From Paracoccus alkenifer (GTDB taxonomy: Bacteria > Pseudomonadota > Alphaproteobacteria > Rhodobacterales > Rhodobacteraceae), in NCBI RefSeq assembly GCF_900108405.1, contig NZ_FNXG01000006.1, positions 1 to 64,000 of the forward strand: 64,000 bases of DNA, in the 5' to 3' direction. Within the stretch, counting starts at the first letter, position 1. Each line of letters starts with the position of its first letter. The notes below the pieces were generated by a model. That model was given only the letters and a program-made list of their open reading frames with translations, searched no databases and had not been told where the DNA came from. Shown here one piece after another: positions 35,175-45,143 of this stretch. Both the position numbers and the translations under genes were made by a program.

Positions 35175-35196
35175 GGGATATTTCAGTGATGAAGAA
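35175..35196. repeat. Dispersed intergenic motif, copy 1
   Basis: This 22-base sequence (GGGATATTTC... ending GATGAAGAA) recurs at 50484-50505 with a single mismatch. Both copies follow a GC-rich stretch after a terminator. Such short repeats are common between transcription units in Rhodobacterales genomes. Their role is unknown. Confidence 0.55.
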
Positions 35197-35263
35197 AGCG
35201 GCCCTCGGCCATTCCGTTATCCGGGTTGCGGGTGGTAAAGCGGGGCCGAACATGGGGGCGCGC

Positions 35264-36574
35264 ATGAACCTGCTTTTCGCCAATGACCGCCGCGGGGAAT
35301 ATCCGCCCAGCCTGTACGCCGAGCAGAACCCGGCGCTGCCGCCGTTTCCCCCGCTGCGGGGCGATGCGCGCGCCGATGTGGTGGTGGTGGGCGCGGGCTA
35401 CACCGGACTGGGCGCGGCGCTGACGCTGGCGCGGGCGGGGCGCTCGGTCGTGCTGCTTGAGGCGCAGCGGGTGGGCTTTGGCGCCTCGGGGCGCAATGGC
35501 GGGCAGATGGGATCGGGGCAGCGGCTTGAGGTCGACGAGCTGGAACGGGTGGCCGGGCGCGCGGCGGCGCGGCGGCTGTGGGACATGGCCGAAGAGGCCA
35601 AGACCCTGACCCGCTCGTACGCCGCCGAGGCCGGGGTGACGGTCCATCCCGGTATCGCTCATGCCGCCCGCACCGCCCGCGAGGTCCGCCACGCCCATGA
35701 AAACGCCGAGCGGCTGGCCCGCGATTACGACTATGCGCTGATCGAGCCGCTGGATGCGGCCGGGCTGCGGGCGCTGGTGAAATCGCCGCTATATGCGGGG
35801 GGTGATCTTGATCGCGGCGCAGGCCATCTGGACCCGCTGGCGCTGGGGCTGGGGCTGGCGCGGCTGGCCGCAGCGTCGGGCGTGCGCATCCACGAGGGCG
35901 CCCATGTCCATGCCATCAGCCACGGTCGGCGCGCGGGCGAGACCTCGGTGGTGCAGACCGGCACCGGGCGGGTGATCTGCGATCACGTCATTCTGGCCGC
36001 GAACGGCTATCTGGGGCATCTGGACATGGGCGTCGCCGCCCGCGTCATGCCGATCAACAATTTCGTCGTCGCGACCGAGCCGCTGGGGGCGCGTGCCGAC
36101 GACATCCTGGCGGAAAACATCGCCGTCCACGACACTCGTTTCGTGGTGAACTATTGGCGGCTGAGCGCGGACCGGCGGCTGGTGTTCGGCGGCGGCGAAA
36201 GCCTTGGCTATCGCTTTCCGCGGGACATCGCCGCCAAGGTGCGCCGCCCGCTGGAACAGGTCTATCCGCAGCTTGGGGGCGTGCGCATCACCCATGGCTG
36301 GGGCGGCACGCTGGCGATCACCATGAACCGGCTGCCGTATTTCGCGCGGCCGGCGCCGAACTGCCTGTCGGCCAGCGGGTTTTCCGGCCACGGGGTGGCG
36401 CTGGCCAGTCTTTCGGGCAAGCTGATGGCGCAGGCGGTGATCGGCCAGTCCGAGGGGTTCGACACCATGGCCGCCCTGCCCCTGCCCGCCTTTCCCGGCG
36501 GCGCGGCGCTGCGCTGGCCGCTGCTGGTCGCCGGCATGGGCTGGTATTCTCTGCGCGACCGGCTGGGGGTCTAG
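35264..36574 (+). CDS. FAD-dependent amine oxidase (gamma-glutamylputrescine oxidase-like)
   Basis: This 436-residue DAO-family flavoenzyme has the dinucleotide-binding motif ADVVVVGAGYTGLGAALTLARAG at about residues 28-50. A GASGRNGGQMGSGQ segment follows, typical of PuuB-like oxidases, and late FAD contacts lie in CLSASGFSGHGVALASLSGKLMAQAV. The N-terminus (RRGEYPPSLYAEQNPALPPFPPLRG) is characteristic of gamma-glutamylputrescine oxidase relatives. The start at 35264 avoids an unnatural extension into gltA. The exact amine substrate is inferred. Confidence 0.82.
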   Translation: MNLLFANDRRGEYPPSLYAEQNPALPPFPPLRGDARADVVVVGAGYTGLGAALTLARAGRSVVLLEAQRVGFGASGRNGGQMGSGQRLEVDELERVAGRAAARRLWDMAEEAKTLTRSYAAEAGVTVHPGIAHAARTAREVRHAHENAERLARDYDYALIEPLDAAGLRALVKSPLYAGGDLDRGAGHLDPLALGLGLARLAAASGVRIHEGAHVHAISHGRRAGETSVVQTGTGRVICDHVILAANGYLGHLDMGVAARVMPINNFVVATEPLGARADDILAENIAVHDTRFVVNYWRLSADRRLVFGGGESLGYRFPRDIAAKVRRPLEQVYPQLGGVRITHGWGGTLAITMNRLPYFARPAPNCLSASGFSGHGVALASLSGKLMAQAVIGQSEGFDTMAALPLPAFPGGAALRWPLLVAGMGWYSLRDRLGV

Positions 36575-37206
36575 CCCCCGTCCTCGGGGGGGGCGTCCAC
36601 CGCTGATGGGGCGCCATTGCGACGGGCGCTGCGCTGCGCCTTGCGGCGGTGATAGGCGCGCACCAGCGGCACGGTCAGATAGTGGAAAATCACCGCCGCG
36701 ATCACCCCCGGGATAAAGCCGCCCACCAGATAGGGCAGAAAAATCCCGTTGAAGAACGCCTCGAGCCGATCCCACTCTGCCACGCGGCTGTCAAAGATCG
36801 ACATGAAATTATGCCAGAGCTGCCCGCCTGCGGCAGTAAAGGCGGCCATGATGACCCCCGGCGACATGCTGCCCGGCACTCCCAGCATCCAGCGCCCCAG
36901 CCCGACCGATGTGACCGCGATAAAGGGAATGGTGACCGGGTTGCCGACCAGCGACCCCAGCACCGCGGCGAACAGATTGCCACGCAGCACCCAAGCCAGC
37001 GCCAGCCCGCCCAGCAGATGCACGCCGAACAGCGGGGTAAAGCTGATGAACACCCCCGCCGCCACCCCGCGGCCGATGCGGCTGGGTTCGTCCGGCAGCC
37101 GGCGGACGCGGTGGACGATATAACGCGCCGCCCGGCCCCAGCCGCCCCGCGGATAGACGATGTCGCTGGCGATCTGCGAATAGCTGCGAGGCTTGCGCTT
37201 GAACAC
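36571..37206 (-). CDS. DUF2062 membrane protein
   Basis: This is a 211-residue protein with the DUF2062 core: PSRIGRGVAAGVFISFTPLFGVHLLGGLALAWVLRGNLFAAVLGSLVGNPVTIPFIAVTSVGLGRW, two or three membrane segments, then another (LPYLVGGFIPGVIAAVIFHYLTVPLV) and a basic tail. Function is unknown. It shares four bases with the convergent oxidase stop. It lies downstream of the (p)ppGpp synthetase gene on the same strand. Confidence 0.85.
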   Translation of the reverse strand: MFKRKPRSYSQIASDIVYPRGGWGRAARYIVHRVRRLPDEPSRIGRGVAAGVFISFTPLFGVHLLGGLALAWVLRGNLFAAVLGSLVGNPVTIPFIAVTSVGLGRWMLGVPGSMSPGVIMAAFTAAGGQLWHNFMSIFDSRVAEWDRLEAFFNGIFLPYLVGGFIPGVIAAVIFHYLTVPLVRAYHRRKAQRSARRNGAPSAVDAPPEDGG

Positions 37207-37292
37207 TCTGTGTCTGTCCCGTTCGGAAAACCCGGCCCAGTGAACCAGCCGCGCACCCCGGCTGCAACCGGGAATCGGCGCGGCCGCCCGTC

Positions 37293-39413
37293 TTAGAAAC
37301 GCGCCGAGGGGTCGCGGATCCGCGCCACCTGCGCGACGTCCGGCTCGGCGTCCAGCGCGGTCAGCAGCGCGTGCAGATGTTCCCGGTCGCGCAGCTCGAC
37401 ATCGACGCGCAGCCGGTAGAAATCCTGTTTGCGATCAAGGAATTCGAGATCCGAGATATTCGCCCCCTGTGCCCCGATCAGCGTGCAGATCCGCCCCAGC
37501 ACGCCCGCGTCGTGGCGGATCGTCAGCCCCAGCCGCGAGGAATAGACCGGAGGATGGCGCCCCTCGCGCCAGCGCAGGTCCACCCAGCGGTCGGGCTGAT
37601 CCTCGAAATCGGCCAGCACCGGGCAGTCGATGGCGTGGATCACCACCCCTTTGCCGCGATAGGTGATGCCGACGATGCGTTCGCCCGGCAGCGGGTCGCA
37701 GCAGGGGGCGCGGGTGAATTCCTGATCGGCCTCAAGCCCGGCAACGGCACGGGCGCTGTCGATTTCCTCTTCGATCGGGGTGAGGTCGGGGTAAAGCGCG
37801 CGGATCAGCTCTTGCGCCGACATCTCGGCCGAGCCGATTCGGGCCAGCATTTCATCCACATCGGGCAGCGCCAGCGTCTTGGCGGCAGCGCGCAGTGCCT
37901 TGTCGGTGGCCTTGCGGTTGACGTGTTCGAACGCGACGCGCACCAGTTCCGACCCCAGCCGGATAAAGCGGGAACGATCCTCTTCGCGCAAGGAGCGCCG
38001 GATCGCGGCCTTGGCGCGCCCGGTCACCACGATGTCCAGCCAGGTCGCCTGCGGCCGCTGCCCGGTGGCGGAAATGATGTCCACCGCCTGCCCGTTTTTC
38101 AGGCGCGTCCACAGCGGCACCCGGATTCCGTCGACCTTGGCGCCGACGCAGCTGTTGCCGATGCGGGTGTGGATCGCATAGGCAAAGTCGATGGGCGTCG
38201 CCCCCTTGGGCAGCTGAATCACGTCGCCGCGCGGGGTAAAGCAGAACACCTGGTCCTGATACATTTCCAGCTTGACGTGTTCCAGAAACTCGTCGTGGTC
38301 TTCCTCGCCGAAACGTTCGGTCAGCCCGGCCAGCCATTCGGCCGGATCGACGGCAAAGGGGTTCTTGCTGCGCACCCCGTCGCGATAAGCCCAATGCGCG
38401 GCCACCCCCGCCTCGGCCACCTCGTGCATGGCGCGGGTGCGGATCTGCACCTCGACCCTTGTGCCGTCGCGGGCCGAAACCGTGGTGTGGATCGAGCGGT
38501 AGCCGTTCGACTTGGGCTGGCTGATGTAATCCTTGAACCGCCCCGGCACCGCCCGCCATTTACGGTGGATGATCCCCAGCGTGCGGTAGCAATCCGCCTC
38601 GGAGCGGGTGATGATGCGGAACCCGTAGATGTCGGACAGGCGGCTGAAGGCCAGCTGTTTTTCCTGCATCTTGCGCCAGACGCTGAACGGGCGCTTGGCG
38701 CGGCCGAAAACCTCGGCCTCGACCCCCTCGGCGTCCAGCGTGGCGCGGATGTCGGCGGTGATCTGCGGGATCACGTCGCCGTTTTCCTTTTGCAGCACTA
38801 CGAAGCGGCGGATGATGGAATTGCGCGCTTCGGGGTTGATGACCTTGAAGGCAAGATCTTCAAGCTCTTCGCGCATCCACTGCATCCCCATGCGCCCGGC
38901 GAGCGGCGCAAAAATGTCCATGGTCTCGCGCGCCTTCTGCACCTGCTTGTCGGGGCGCATCGACTTGATGGTGCGCATATTGTGCAGCCGATCGGCCAGC
39001 TTGACCAGAATCACGCGAAGATCGCGCGACATGGCCATGAAAAGCTTGCGAAAATTTTCGGCCTGCTTGGAATGCGCACCCGAGAGTTGCAGGTTGGTCA
39101 GCTTGGTGACCCCGTCCACCAGATCGGCGATCTCGCGGCCAAAGATCTGGGCCACGTCGGTCCAGGTGGACCGGGTGTCCTCGATCGTGTCGTGCAGCAG
39201 CGCGGTGATGATGGTGGCATCGTCCAGCCGCATCTCGGTCAGGATGGCGGCGACGGCGACGGGATGGGTGAAATAGGGTTCGCCCGAGTGGCGGAATTGC
39301 CCCTCGTGCATCCGGCGGCCATAGTCAAAGGCCTGCCGGATCAGTTCGGCATTGGTCCGCGGGTTGTAGTTGCGGACCAGCGCGATCAGATCTTCGACGT
39401 CGAATCTTTCCAA
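37293..39413 (-). CDS. rsh: Bifunctional (p)ppGpp synthetase/hydrolase
   Basis: This is a 706-residue Rel/Spo homolog with all domains. The HD hydrolase is at about residues 35-190 (GEPYFTHPVAVAAIL and ALLHDTIEDTRSTW). The synthetase is at about 230-350 (RLSDIYGFRIITRSEADCYRTLGIIHRKWRAVPGRFKDYI and KSNGYRSIHTTV). TGS is near 395-455 (VFCFTPRGDVIQLPKGATPIDFAYAIH), and a C-terminal ACT domain follows (GLTIRHDAGVLGRICTLIGAQGANISDLEF). It controls the stringent response. rpoZ lies just upstream, the conserved arrangement in alphaproteobacteria. Confidence 0.94.
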   Translation of the reverse strand: MERFDVEDLIALVRNYNPRTNAELIRQAFDYGRRMHEGQFRHSGEPYFTHPVAVAAILTEMRLDDATIITALLHDTIEDTRSTWTDVAQIFGREIADLVDGVTKLTNLQLSGAHSKQAENFRKLFMAMSRDLRVILVKLADRLHNMRTIKSMRPDKQVQKARETMDIFAPLAGRMGMQWMREELEDLAFKVINPEARNSIIRRFVVLQKENGDVIPQITADIRATLDAEGVEAEVFGRAKRPFSVWRKMQEKQLAFSRLSDIYGFRIITRSEADCYRTLGIIHRKWRAVPGRFKDYISQPKSNGYRSIHTTVSARDGTRVEVQIRTRAMHEVAEAGVAAHWAYRDGVRSKNPFAVDPAEWLAGLTERFGEEDHDEFLEHVKLEMYQDQVFCFTPRGDVIQLPKGATPIDFAYAIHTRIGNSCVGAKVDGIRVPLWTRLKNGQAVDIISATGQRPQATWLDIVVTGRAKAAIRRSLREEDRSRFIRLGSELVRVAFEHVNRKATDKALRAAAKTLALPDVDEMLARIGSAEMSAQELIRALYPDLTPIEEEIDSARAVAGLEADQEFTRAPCCDPLPGERIVGITYRGKGVVIHAIDCPVLADFEDQPDRWVDLRWREGRHPPVYSSRLGLTIRHDAGVLGRICTLIGAQGANISDLEFLDRKQDFYRLRVDVELRDREHLHALLTALDAEPDVAQVARIRDPSARF

Positions 39414-39437
39414 CCGACGAATCCGCCCCGGTTGCCG

Positions 39438-39794
39438 TCAGTTGCGGCTTTGCGCTTCCAGCATCATCCGCAGCATCCGTTCCTCGGATTCCTCGTCGGC
39501 GGGCTTGGGACGGTCGATCTCGGCACCCAGCAGCAGCGCCATCGCGTCCTCTTCGGGCTCGTCGACCTCGATCTGGGTCTGGGTCTGCTCGATCATCCGC
39601 TCGCGCAGATCGTCCACGGGCTGGGTTTCGTCGGCGATCTCGCGCAGCGCGATCACCGGGTTCTTGTCGTTGTCGGGGTCCACCGTCGGGGCGGCACCGG
39701 AAGAGATTTCGCGGGCGCGATGGGCCGCCAGCAGGACCAGGTCAAAACGGTTGGGAACCTTGTCGACGCAATCCTCGACTGTCACGCGGGCCAT
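39438..39794 (-). CDS. rpoZ: RNA polymerase omega subunit
   Basis: This is a 118-residue protein starting [33 protein letters not shown] at 39794, the standard omega N-terminus that binds the beta-prime subunit. The acidic C-terminal tail is typical of alphaproteobacterial omega. The adjacent stringent-response gene follows after 24 bases. Confidence 0.95.
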   Translation of the reverse strand: MARVTVEDCVDKVPNRFDLVLLAAHRAREISSGAAPTVDPDNDKNPVIALREIADETQPVDDLRERMIEQTQTQIEVDEPEEDAMALLLGAEIDRPKPADEESEERMLRMMLEAQSRN

Positions 39795-39858
39795 GGCATA
39801 CCTCTGCGAATCGGCTGTAAGGGCAAGGTGGCATATGTGGGCGCCAGCCCGGGGAATG

Positions 39859-40428
39859 TCAAGCAAGCGGCGCCATGCCCGCCACCCCCGCAGGCCCCAG
39901 CGCGGCCAGCATCGCGGCCACGGTCTGCCCGGTCCGCGGGTGGCGCCATTGCGGCGCGATCTCGGCCAGCGGCGCCAGGACAAAGCCGCGGTCCTGCATC
40001 CGCGGATGCGGCAGGATCAGCCGGTCCGGGGTCAGCTGTTGCGCCTGCGCCGGGGGCAGCGCGCGCCAGCGGTCCTGTTCGGCGCCATCGGGCAGCACCA
40101 GATCGTCCATCGCCAGCAGGTCGATGTCGATCACCCGCGCCCCCCAGCGGCCGCCATCGCGCACCCGCCCCAGCGCCGATTCCACCCGATGCGCCGCCGC
40201 CAGCGTGTCCTGCGCGCCCATGGGCGACTGCACCGCCGCTGCCGCATTGACGTAATCCGGCCCCGATCCGGGCGGAAATGCCGGGGTGCGCCAGAACCGG
40301 CTGACGTGGCGCAGGGCCAGCCCCTCGGCGCCCAGGGCCACCAGCGCGGCCCGCAGCGCGGCGGCCGGTGAACCTGTCGAAGAAAACAGGTTTGCACCAA
40401 GCGCAAGCAGGACTACATCTTCCTTCAT
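39859..40428 (-). CDS. folK: HPPK, folate pathway pyrophosphokinase
   Basis: This 189-residue 2-amino-4-hydroxy-6-hydroxymethyldihydropteridine pyrophosphokinase shows its family motifs: [10 protein letters not shown] near the start, [45 protein letters not shown] and [25 protein letters not shown]. The start at 40428 (MKEDVVL) fits the family; an ATG further upstream overlaps the divergent gene. The divergent NYN-domain gene starts 33 bases away. Confidence 0.92.
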   Translation of the reverse strand: MKEDVVLLALGANLFSSTGSPAAALRAALVALGAEGLALRHVSRFWRTPAFPPGSGPDYVNAAAAVQSPMGAQDTLAAAHRVESALGRVRDGGRWGARVIDIDLLAMDDLVLPDGAEQDRWRALPPAQAQQLTPDRLILPHPRMQDRGFVLAPLAEIAPQWRHPRTGQTVAAMLAALGPAGVAGMAPLA

Positions 40429-40460
40429 ATTCGCATTTCCGGAACTTTGGGAGTAAGACA

Positions 40461-41030
40461 TTGTTCTACAAGGACGACAGGTTGGCGCTGTTCATCGACG
40501 GGTCGAACCTGCACGCAGCAGCCAAGTCTCTGGGCTTCGACATAGATTACAAGCTGTTGCGTCAGGAGTTCGAGCGTCGGGGCAAGCTCACCCGCGCCTA
40601 TTACTACACCGCTCTGCTGGAAAGCGAGGAATATTCCCCGATCCGGCCGCTGATCGACTGGCTGACCTACAACGGCTTTGCCATCGTGACCAAGTCGGCG
40701 CGCGAGTTCACCGACTCGATGGGGCGCCGCCGGATCAAGGGCAACATGGATGTCGAGCTGACCGTGGATGCGCTGCAGCTGGCGCCGCATCTGGACCATG
40801 CGGTGGTGTTTTCCGGCGACGGCGACCTGCGCCCGATGATCGAGGCGATGCAGCGGCAGGGGGTGCGGGTCTCGGTCGTCTCGACCCTGCGCAGCCAGCC
40901 GCCGATGATCGCCGACGAGCTGCGCCGCCAGGCGGACAACTTCATCGAGCTGGACGCGCTGCGCGACATCATCGGCCGCCCGCCGCGCGAGCCGCGCGAC
41001 CACGACATGACCGCCCCCGACGAGGTCTGA
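40461..41030 (+). CDS. NYN-domain (LabA/DUF88-like) protein
   Basis: This 189-residue protein starts at a TTG codon with GGGAG seven bases upstream, giving the common family start (M)FYKDDRLALFIDGSNLHAAAKSLGFDIDYKLL. Conserved Asp residues of the NYN/PIN-like fold lie in FIDGSN, KGNMDVELTVDAL and VFSGDGDLRPMIEAM. NYN proteins are predicted RNases; this clade is widespread in alphaproteobacteria without a firm role. It is divergent from folK. Confidence 0.85.
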   Translation: MFYKDDRLALFIDGSNLHAAAKSLGFDIDYKLLRQEFERRGKLTRAYYYTALLESEEYSPIRPLIDWLTYNGFAIVTKSAREFTDSMGRRRIKGNMDVELTVDALQLAPHLDHAVVFSGDGDLRPMIEAMQRQGVRVSVVSTLRSQPPMIADELRRQADNFIELDALRDIIGRPPREPRDHDMTAPDEV

Positions 41031-41123
41031 GCGGATTTCACACGGCTGAAACCCGCCCGACTTAACCTTTCGTCAATTTTACCCGAGACGAGCGCCGCCG
41101 CGCCCTGTAAACTCCTGTTTTGT

Positions 41124-41855
41124 ATGAGTAGGAATTTTGGTGCGATGGACGAAAAAAACGGTCCCGACCCGGCCGGTGACGCGCCAAGGGTGCTGCATTT
41201 GCCCGATTTCGACCGGCAGTCACCGGCACGGGTGCTGGCGGGGCTGCGCGGCTATTGGGATTCGCTGCGCCAGGGGCGGGCGATCCCCGCGCGGCAGGAT
41301 GTCTCGCCGATGGGGCTGCGCCATGCGCTGGATTATGCCTTCATCCTCGAACGCATCGCCCCGGGTGCGGCGCGGTTCCGGCTGGCGGGGCGCCATCTGA
41401 TCGACCTGATGGGGATGGAGGTGCGGGGGATGCCGCTCTGCGCGGTGATGCAGCCGGGGTCGCGGGGGCGTATCTCGGATGTGCTGGAAACCGTGTTCCA
41501 GGGGCCGCAGATCGCCGAGCTGACCCTGCATTCCCCGACCGCCTATGGCCGCGCCGGGCTGAACGGCAAGATGCTGCTGCTGCCCCTGCGCTCGGATCTG
41601 GGCGATGTGAACCGCGCGCTGGGGTGTCTGGCGACGGAGGGCACGATGGGCATGACACCGCGCCGCTTCGACCTGCTGTCGGACCGCGCAGATCCGGTGA
41701 TCGAGGGGGCGCGGGTGCTGGTGCCCTCGCCCTCGCCGCAGGGGTTCGCCGAGCCTTCGGCGCCATGGAAACCGGCAGCGCCCCGGCCGGTGATCCGCGA
41801 GGACGAAACCCCCGACGAACGTCGAGCAAGGTTCCGGGTGATCACCGAGGACTGA
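41124..41855 (+). CDS. PAS-domain protein
   Basis: This is a 243-residue cytoplasmic protein with a PAS-like domain at about residues 45-180 (IPARQDVSPMGLRHALDYAFILERIAPGAARFRLAGRHLIDLMGMEVRGMPL..., PLRSDLGDVNRALGCLATEG), of the PAS_5 type common in Rhodobacterales. There is no output domain, only a short charged tail ending ERRARFRVITED. The stop codon lies in a short tandem repeat (41847-41890). The signal it senses is unknown. Confidence 0.75.
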   Translation: MSRNFGAMDEKNGPDPAGDAPRVLHLPDFDRQSPARVLAGLRGYWDSLRQGRAIPARQDVSPMGLRHALDYAFILERIAPGAARFRLAGRHLIDLMGMEVRGMPLCAVMQPGSRGRISDVLETVFQGPQIAELTLHSPTAYGRAGLNGKMLLLPLRSDLGDVNRALGCLATEGTMGMTPRRFDLLSDRADPVIEGARVLVPSPSPQGFAEPSAPWKPAAPRPVIREDETPDERRARFRVITED

Positions 41856-41885
41856 CCCGCAGAGGACTGACCCGCAGAGGACTGG
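41847..41885. repeat. 15-bp tandem repeat over the PAS gene stop
   Basis: GAGGACTGACCCGCA is repeated at 41847-41861 and 41862-41876, with a partial third copy from 41877. The first copy contains the TGA stop of the PAS gene. It was probably created by replication slippage. Confidence 0.6.
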
Positions 41886-42173
41886 CCAGCGGACGGCCCC
41901 TTGCGCAGCCGCCCTGCCCGATCGGGCGGTATTCGCCGCAGTGCCGCATTCACCGGCGCTGGTCTGCCGCACCACTCGACCTTGCCGTCGGCGGCACCGC
42001 CTGCCTTCGCCGCCAGCCCGCCGCTGCATGGCCAGACGGTATCGCTGCTTCTTTCTGGTCCAAATACCCATGCACAGGGCGACGCAGGCGCGGCCCATCA
42101 ATTTGCACCCGCCCCCAAACGAAACGGCGCGCCCCGGGGGACGCGCCGCGTTCAAGGGTATCTGCGGCCGGGT
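41886..42173. other. Convergent intergenic region with a terminator
   Basis: No gene is supported between the PAS gene and the convergent DAHP synthase gene. The only clear signal is the terminator of the leftward gene at 42116-42148. Confidence 0.6.
42116..42148 (-). terminator. Intrinsic terminator after the DAHP synthase gene
   Basis: On the minus strand a perfect 7-bp stem (42148-42142 with 42131-42125) is followed by GTTTCGTTT. It lies 26 bases downstream of the stop codon. Confidence 0.75.
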
Positions 42174-43607
42174 TCAGCCCACGTCGCGCAGCGTCGAAGG
42201 GGCGCTGGTGCGGCGGGCGCGCAGTTCCTCGGCCACAAGGAACGCCAGTTCCAGCGACTGGCTGGCGTTCAGCCGCGGGTCGCAGGCGGTGTGATAGCGC
42301 GAGGACAGATCCTCGTCGGTCACGGCACGCACGCCGCCGGTGCATTCGGTGACATCCTGCCCGGTCATCTCGAAATGCACGCCGCCGGGAACGGTGCCCT
42401 CGGCCGCATGGACGGCAAAGAATTCGCGCACCTCGCGCAGCACGGAATCGAACGGCCGGGTCTTGTAGCCCGAGGCCGACTTGATGGTGTTGCCGTGCAT
42501 CGGGTCGCAGGTCCAGACGACATTCGCGCCCTCGGCCTGCACGACACGGACCAGGCGGGGCAGGTGCTCGCCCACAGAACCCGCGCCGAACCGCGCGATC
42601 AGGGTCAGCCGGCCCGGTTCGTTTTCGGGGTTCAGCTTCCAGATCAGCGCCTTGAGGTCGTCATCGGTGATCGACGGGCCGCATTTCAGCCCAATGGGGT
42701 TCTGCACGCCCCGGCAGAATTCGACATGGGCGCCGTCCACCTGCCTTGTGCGGTCGCCGATCCACAGCATGTGGCCGGACCCCGCCAGCGGCAGGCCGGT
42801 GGTCGAATCGATGCGACACAGCGCCTCTTCGTATTCCAGCAGCAGGGCCTCGTGGCTGGTATAGAAATCCACCGTGGCCAGATCGCGCGCCGTGGCCGAG
42901 GTCACCCCGGCCGCCGCCATGAAGGCCATGGCGTCGCTGATCCGCTCGGCCACCTCGCGATAGCGCACGGCCTCGGGTCCGCCGGTGAAATCGGCGATCC
43001 AGCTTTGCACGCGGTGCATGTCGGCATAGCCGCCGGTCGAAAACGCGCGCAGCAGGTTCAGCGTCGCCGCCGCCTGCGTATAGGCCGCCAGCATCCGCTG
43101 CGGATCGGGCACCCGCGCCTCGGGGGTGAAGTCAAAGCCGTTGATGATGTCGCCGCGATAGCTGGGCAGCTCGACCCCGCCGATGGTTTCCGTCCCGGCC
43201 GAGCGCGGCTTGGCGAACTGGCCGGCCATGCGCCCGACCTTGACCACCGGCATCTGCGCGCCCCAGGTCAGCACGATCGCCATCTGCAACATCACCTTGA
43301 AGGTGTCGCGGATATTGTCGCTGCCGAATTCGGCAAAGCTTTCGGCGCAGTCCCCGCCTTGCAGCAGGAACCGCTCGCCCCGCGCGACCTCGCCCAGCTG
43401 GGACTTGAGCCGCCGGGCCTCGCCGGCAAAGATCAGCAGGGGAAAGCGGCTCAGCTGCGCCTCGGCCTGGCGCACGGCGTCGGCGTCGGGATAATCGGGC
43501 ATCTGGATCCGCGGCCGCGCGCGCCAGCCGTCGCGCTGCCAGTCGGTCGCGGGCGCGTTCTGCACGGCTGCGGCGGCGTTGCGGGCGGTTTCTTGCATCT
43601 GCGGCAT
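42174..43607 (-). CDS. aroG: Class II DAHP synthase
   Basis: This 477-residue type II 3-deoxy-D-arabino-heptulosonate 7-phosphate synthase performs the first step of the shikimate pathway. Family motifs include the phosphoenolpyruvate and metal region [75 protein letters not shown] and [15 protein letters not shown]. The conserved Cys and Glu metal ligands appear in the expected places. Confidence 0.94.
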   Translation of the reverse strand: MPQMQETARNAAAAVQNAPATDWQRDGWRARPRIQMPDYPDADAVRQAEAQLSRFPLLIFAGEARRLKSQLGEVARGERFLLQGGDCAESFAEFGSDNIRDTFKVMLQMAIVLTWGAQMPVVKVGRMAGQFAKPRSAGTETIGGVELPSYRGDIINGFDFTPEARVPDPQRMLAAYTQAAATLNLLRAFSTGGYADMHRVQSWIADFTGGPEAVRYREVAERISDAMAFMAAAGVTSATARDLATVDFYTSHEALLLEYEEALCRIDSTTGLPLAGSGHMLWIGDRTRQVDGAHVEFCRGVQNPIGLKCGPSITDDDLKALIWKLNPENEPGRLTLIARFGAGSVGEHLPRLVRVVQAEGANVVWTCDPMHGNTIKSASGYKTRPFDSVLREVREFFAVHAAEGTVPGGVHFEMTGQDVTECTGGVRAVTDEDLSSRYHTACDPRLNASQSLELAFLVAEELRARRTSAPSTLRDVG

Positions 43608-43837
43608 GACTGCATCCTTCTGCGGCTTGCCGTCTTATAGGGATGATGCGGCCCGGTTCAAAGCCCCCTGCCCGCCAGCGGCCCCGCCGCCCGCCCCGCC
43701 GGCCCCGCCGGAACGCCGCCGAACTGCCCGGATCATGCGCCGGATTGACCGGCGCCAGTGGTAACAGAGTGCTTTTCTTTCAAAAGACCGCGTCCTACTG
43801 TCCGAAACAGGGACGAATGTCCGATAGGGAGACCAAC

Positions 43838-45022
43838 ATGAGAAAACTGCTTCTGGCGACGGCTGCGATGGCGCTGAGCGCGGGTGTCGCCTCGGCCGAA
43901 GAGGTCAAGATCGGCCTGTCGCTGGGCTTTACCGGCCCGCTCGAATCGCTGGCGCCGAACATGGCCAGCGGCGCCGAGCTGGCGATCAAGGAAGTCAGCG
44001 ATTCCGGCAAGCTGCTGGACGGCTCGACCGTGGTTGCGGTGCGCGCCGACAACACCTGCATCGACGCGGCCGCCTCGGTCGCGGCGGTCGAGCGGCTGGT
44101 GACCTCGGACAAGGTCAACGGGATCATGGGCGGCATGTGCTCGGGCGAAACCATCGCCAGCCTGGAACGGGTGGGCGTGCCCAACGGGATGGTGATGATC
44201 TCGCCCTCGGCCACCTCGCCGGCGCTGACCGACATCGAGGATCAGGGCTTCTTCTTCCGCACCTCGCCGTCGGATTCGCGCCAGGGCGAGGTGATGGCCG
44301 AGATCGCGCAGGAAAAGGGCGTCAACTCGGTCGCGATCACCTATACCAACAACGACTATGGCAAGGGGCTGGCGGAATCCTTCAAGGCCGCGTTCGAGGC
44401 GCGGGGCGGCAAGGTCACGATGATTTCCGCCCATGACGACGGCAAGGCCGATTATTCGGCCGAGGTCGGCGCGCTGGCCGCCGCGGGCGGGGACGCGCTG
44501 GCGGTGGTGGGCTATGTCGATCAGGGCGGCTCGGGCGTGATGCGCGGCGTGCTTGACGCGGGCGCGTTCGACGTCTTCATCCTGCCCGACGGCATGGTCG
44601 GCCAGCCCGTCGTCGACCGTTTCGGCACCGAGCTGGAAAAATCATTCGGCCAGAACCCCGCGGCCGAGGGCGAGGGCCGCGACAAATACGTCGAGCTGGC
44701 CAAAGAGGCCGGTTTCGACGGCACCTCGGCCTTTGCTGCCGAATCCTATGATGCGACGGCGCTGATGCTGCTGGCGATGCAGGCGGCGGGTTCCAGCGAC
44801 CCGCGCGTCTACAAGGACAAGGTGATGGAGGTCGCGAACGCCCCCGGCGAAAAGATCGGCCCCGGCGATCTGGCCCGCGGGCTGGAACTGCTCGCCGCCG
44901 GCGAGGACATCGACTATGACGGCGCCTCGGCGGTGGAATTCGTCGAGCCGGGCGAAAGCGCCGGCACCTACCGCGAGGTCGATTTCAAGGGCGGCACGCT
45001 GAACGCGGTCGGCACCCGCTGA
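43838..45022 (+). CDS. ABC transporter substrate-binding protein 1 (branched-chain amino-acid type)
   Basis: This is a 394-residue periplasmic protein with signal peptide MRKLLLATAAMALSAGVASAEE and a type I Leu/Ile/Val-binding fold (EVKIGLSLGFTGPLESLAPNMASGAELAIKEVSDSG..., SATSPALTDIEDQGFFFRTSPSDSRQGEVMAEIA). The start at 43838 has an AGGGAGA site upstream. A close paralog of identical length follows at 45144, and livG, livF, livH and livM come next. It brings an amino acid or related solute to the LivHM channel; the true ligand cannot be read from sequence. Confidence 0.92.
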   Translation: MRKLLLATAAMALSAGVASAEEVKIGLSLGFTGPLESLAPNMASGAELAIKEVSDSGKLLDGSTVVAVRADNTCIDAAASVAAVERLVTSDKVNGIMGGMCSGETIASLERVGVPNGMVMISPSATSPALTDIEDQGFFFRTSPSDSRQGEVMAEIAQEKGVNSVAITYTNNDYGKGLAESFKAAFEARGGKVTMISAHDDGKADYSAEVGALAAAGGDALAVVGYVDQGGSGVMRGVLDAGAFDVFILPDGMVGQPVVDRFGTELEKSFGQNPAAEGEGRDKYVELAKEAGFDGTSAFAAESYDATALMLLAMQAAGSSDPRVYKDKVMEVANAPGEKIGPGDLARGLELLAAGEDIDYDGASAVEFVEPGESAGTYREVDFKGGTLNAVGTR

Positions 45023-45035
45023 CCCCTGACCACAA

Positions 45036-45067
45036 CCCCGGCCGGATCCGTTCGGCCGGGGTTTTTT
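45036..45067 (+). terminator. Terminator between the two binding-protein genes
   Basis: CCCCGGCCG (45036-45044) pairs with CGGCCGGGG (45053-45061), followed by TTTTTT. It is strong and would allow the first binding protein to be made in excess of the rest of the transporter. Confidence 0.85.
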
Positions 45068-45143
45068 CGTCCCGCGCGCAAGCGGGCGACCGGGGCGCAA
45101 CCGGCACCAAACGACCGGACCCCGCATCCAACAGGAGGAACGC

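Noticed and set aside
37371..40250. 959-codon open frame on the plus strand across the stringent-response and rpoZ genes
   Set aside because: It is antisense to two certain genes and crosses their boundary without domain structure; typical of GC-rich third-position bias.
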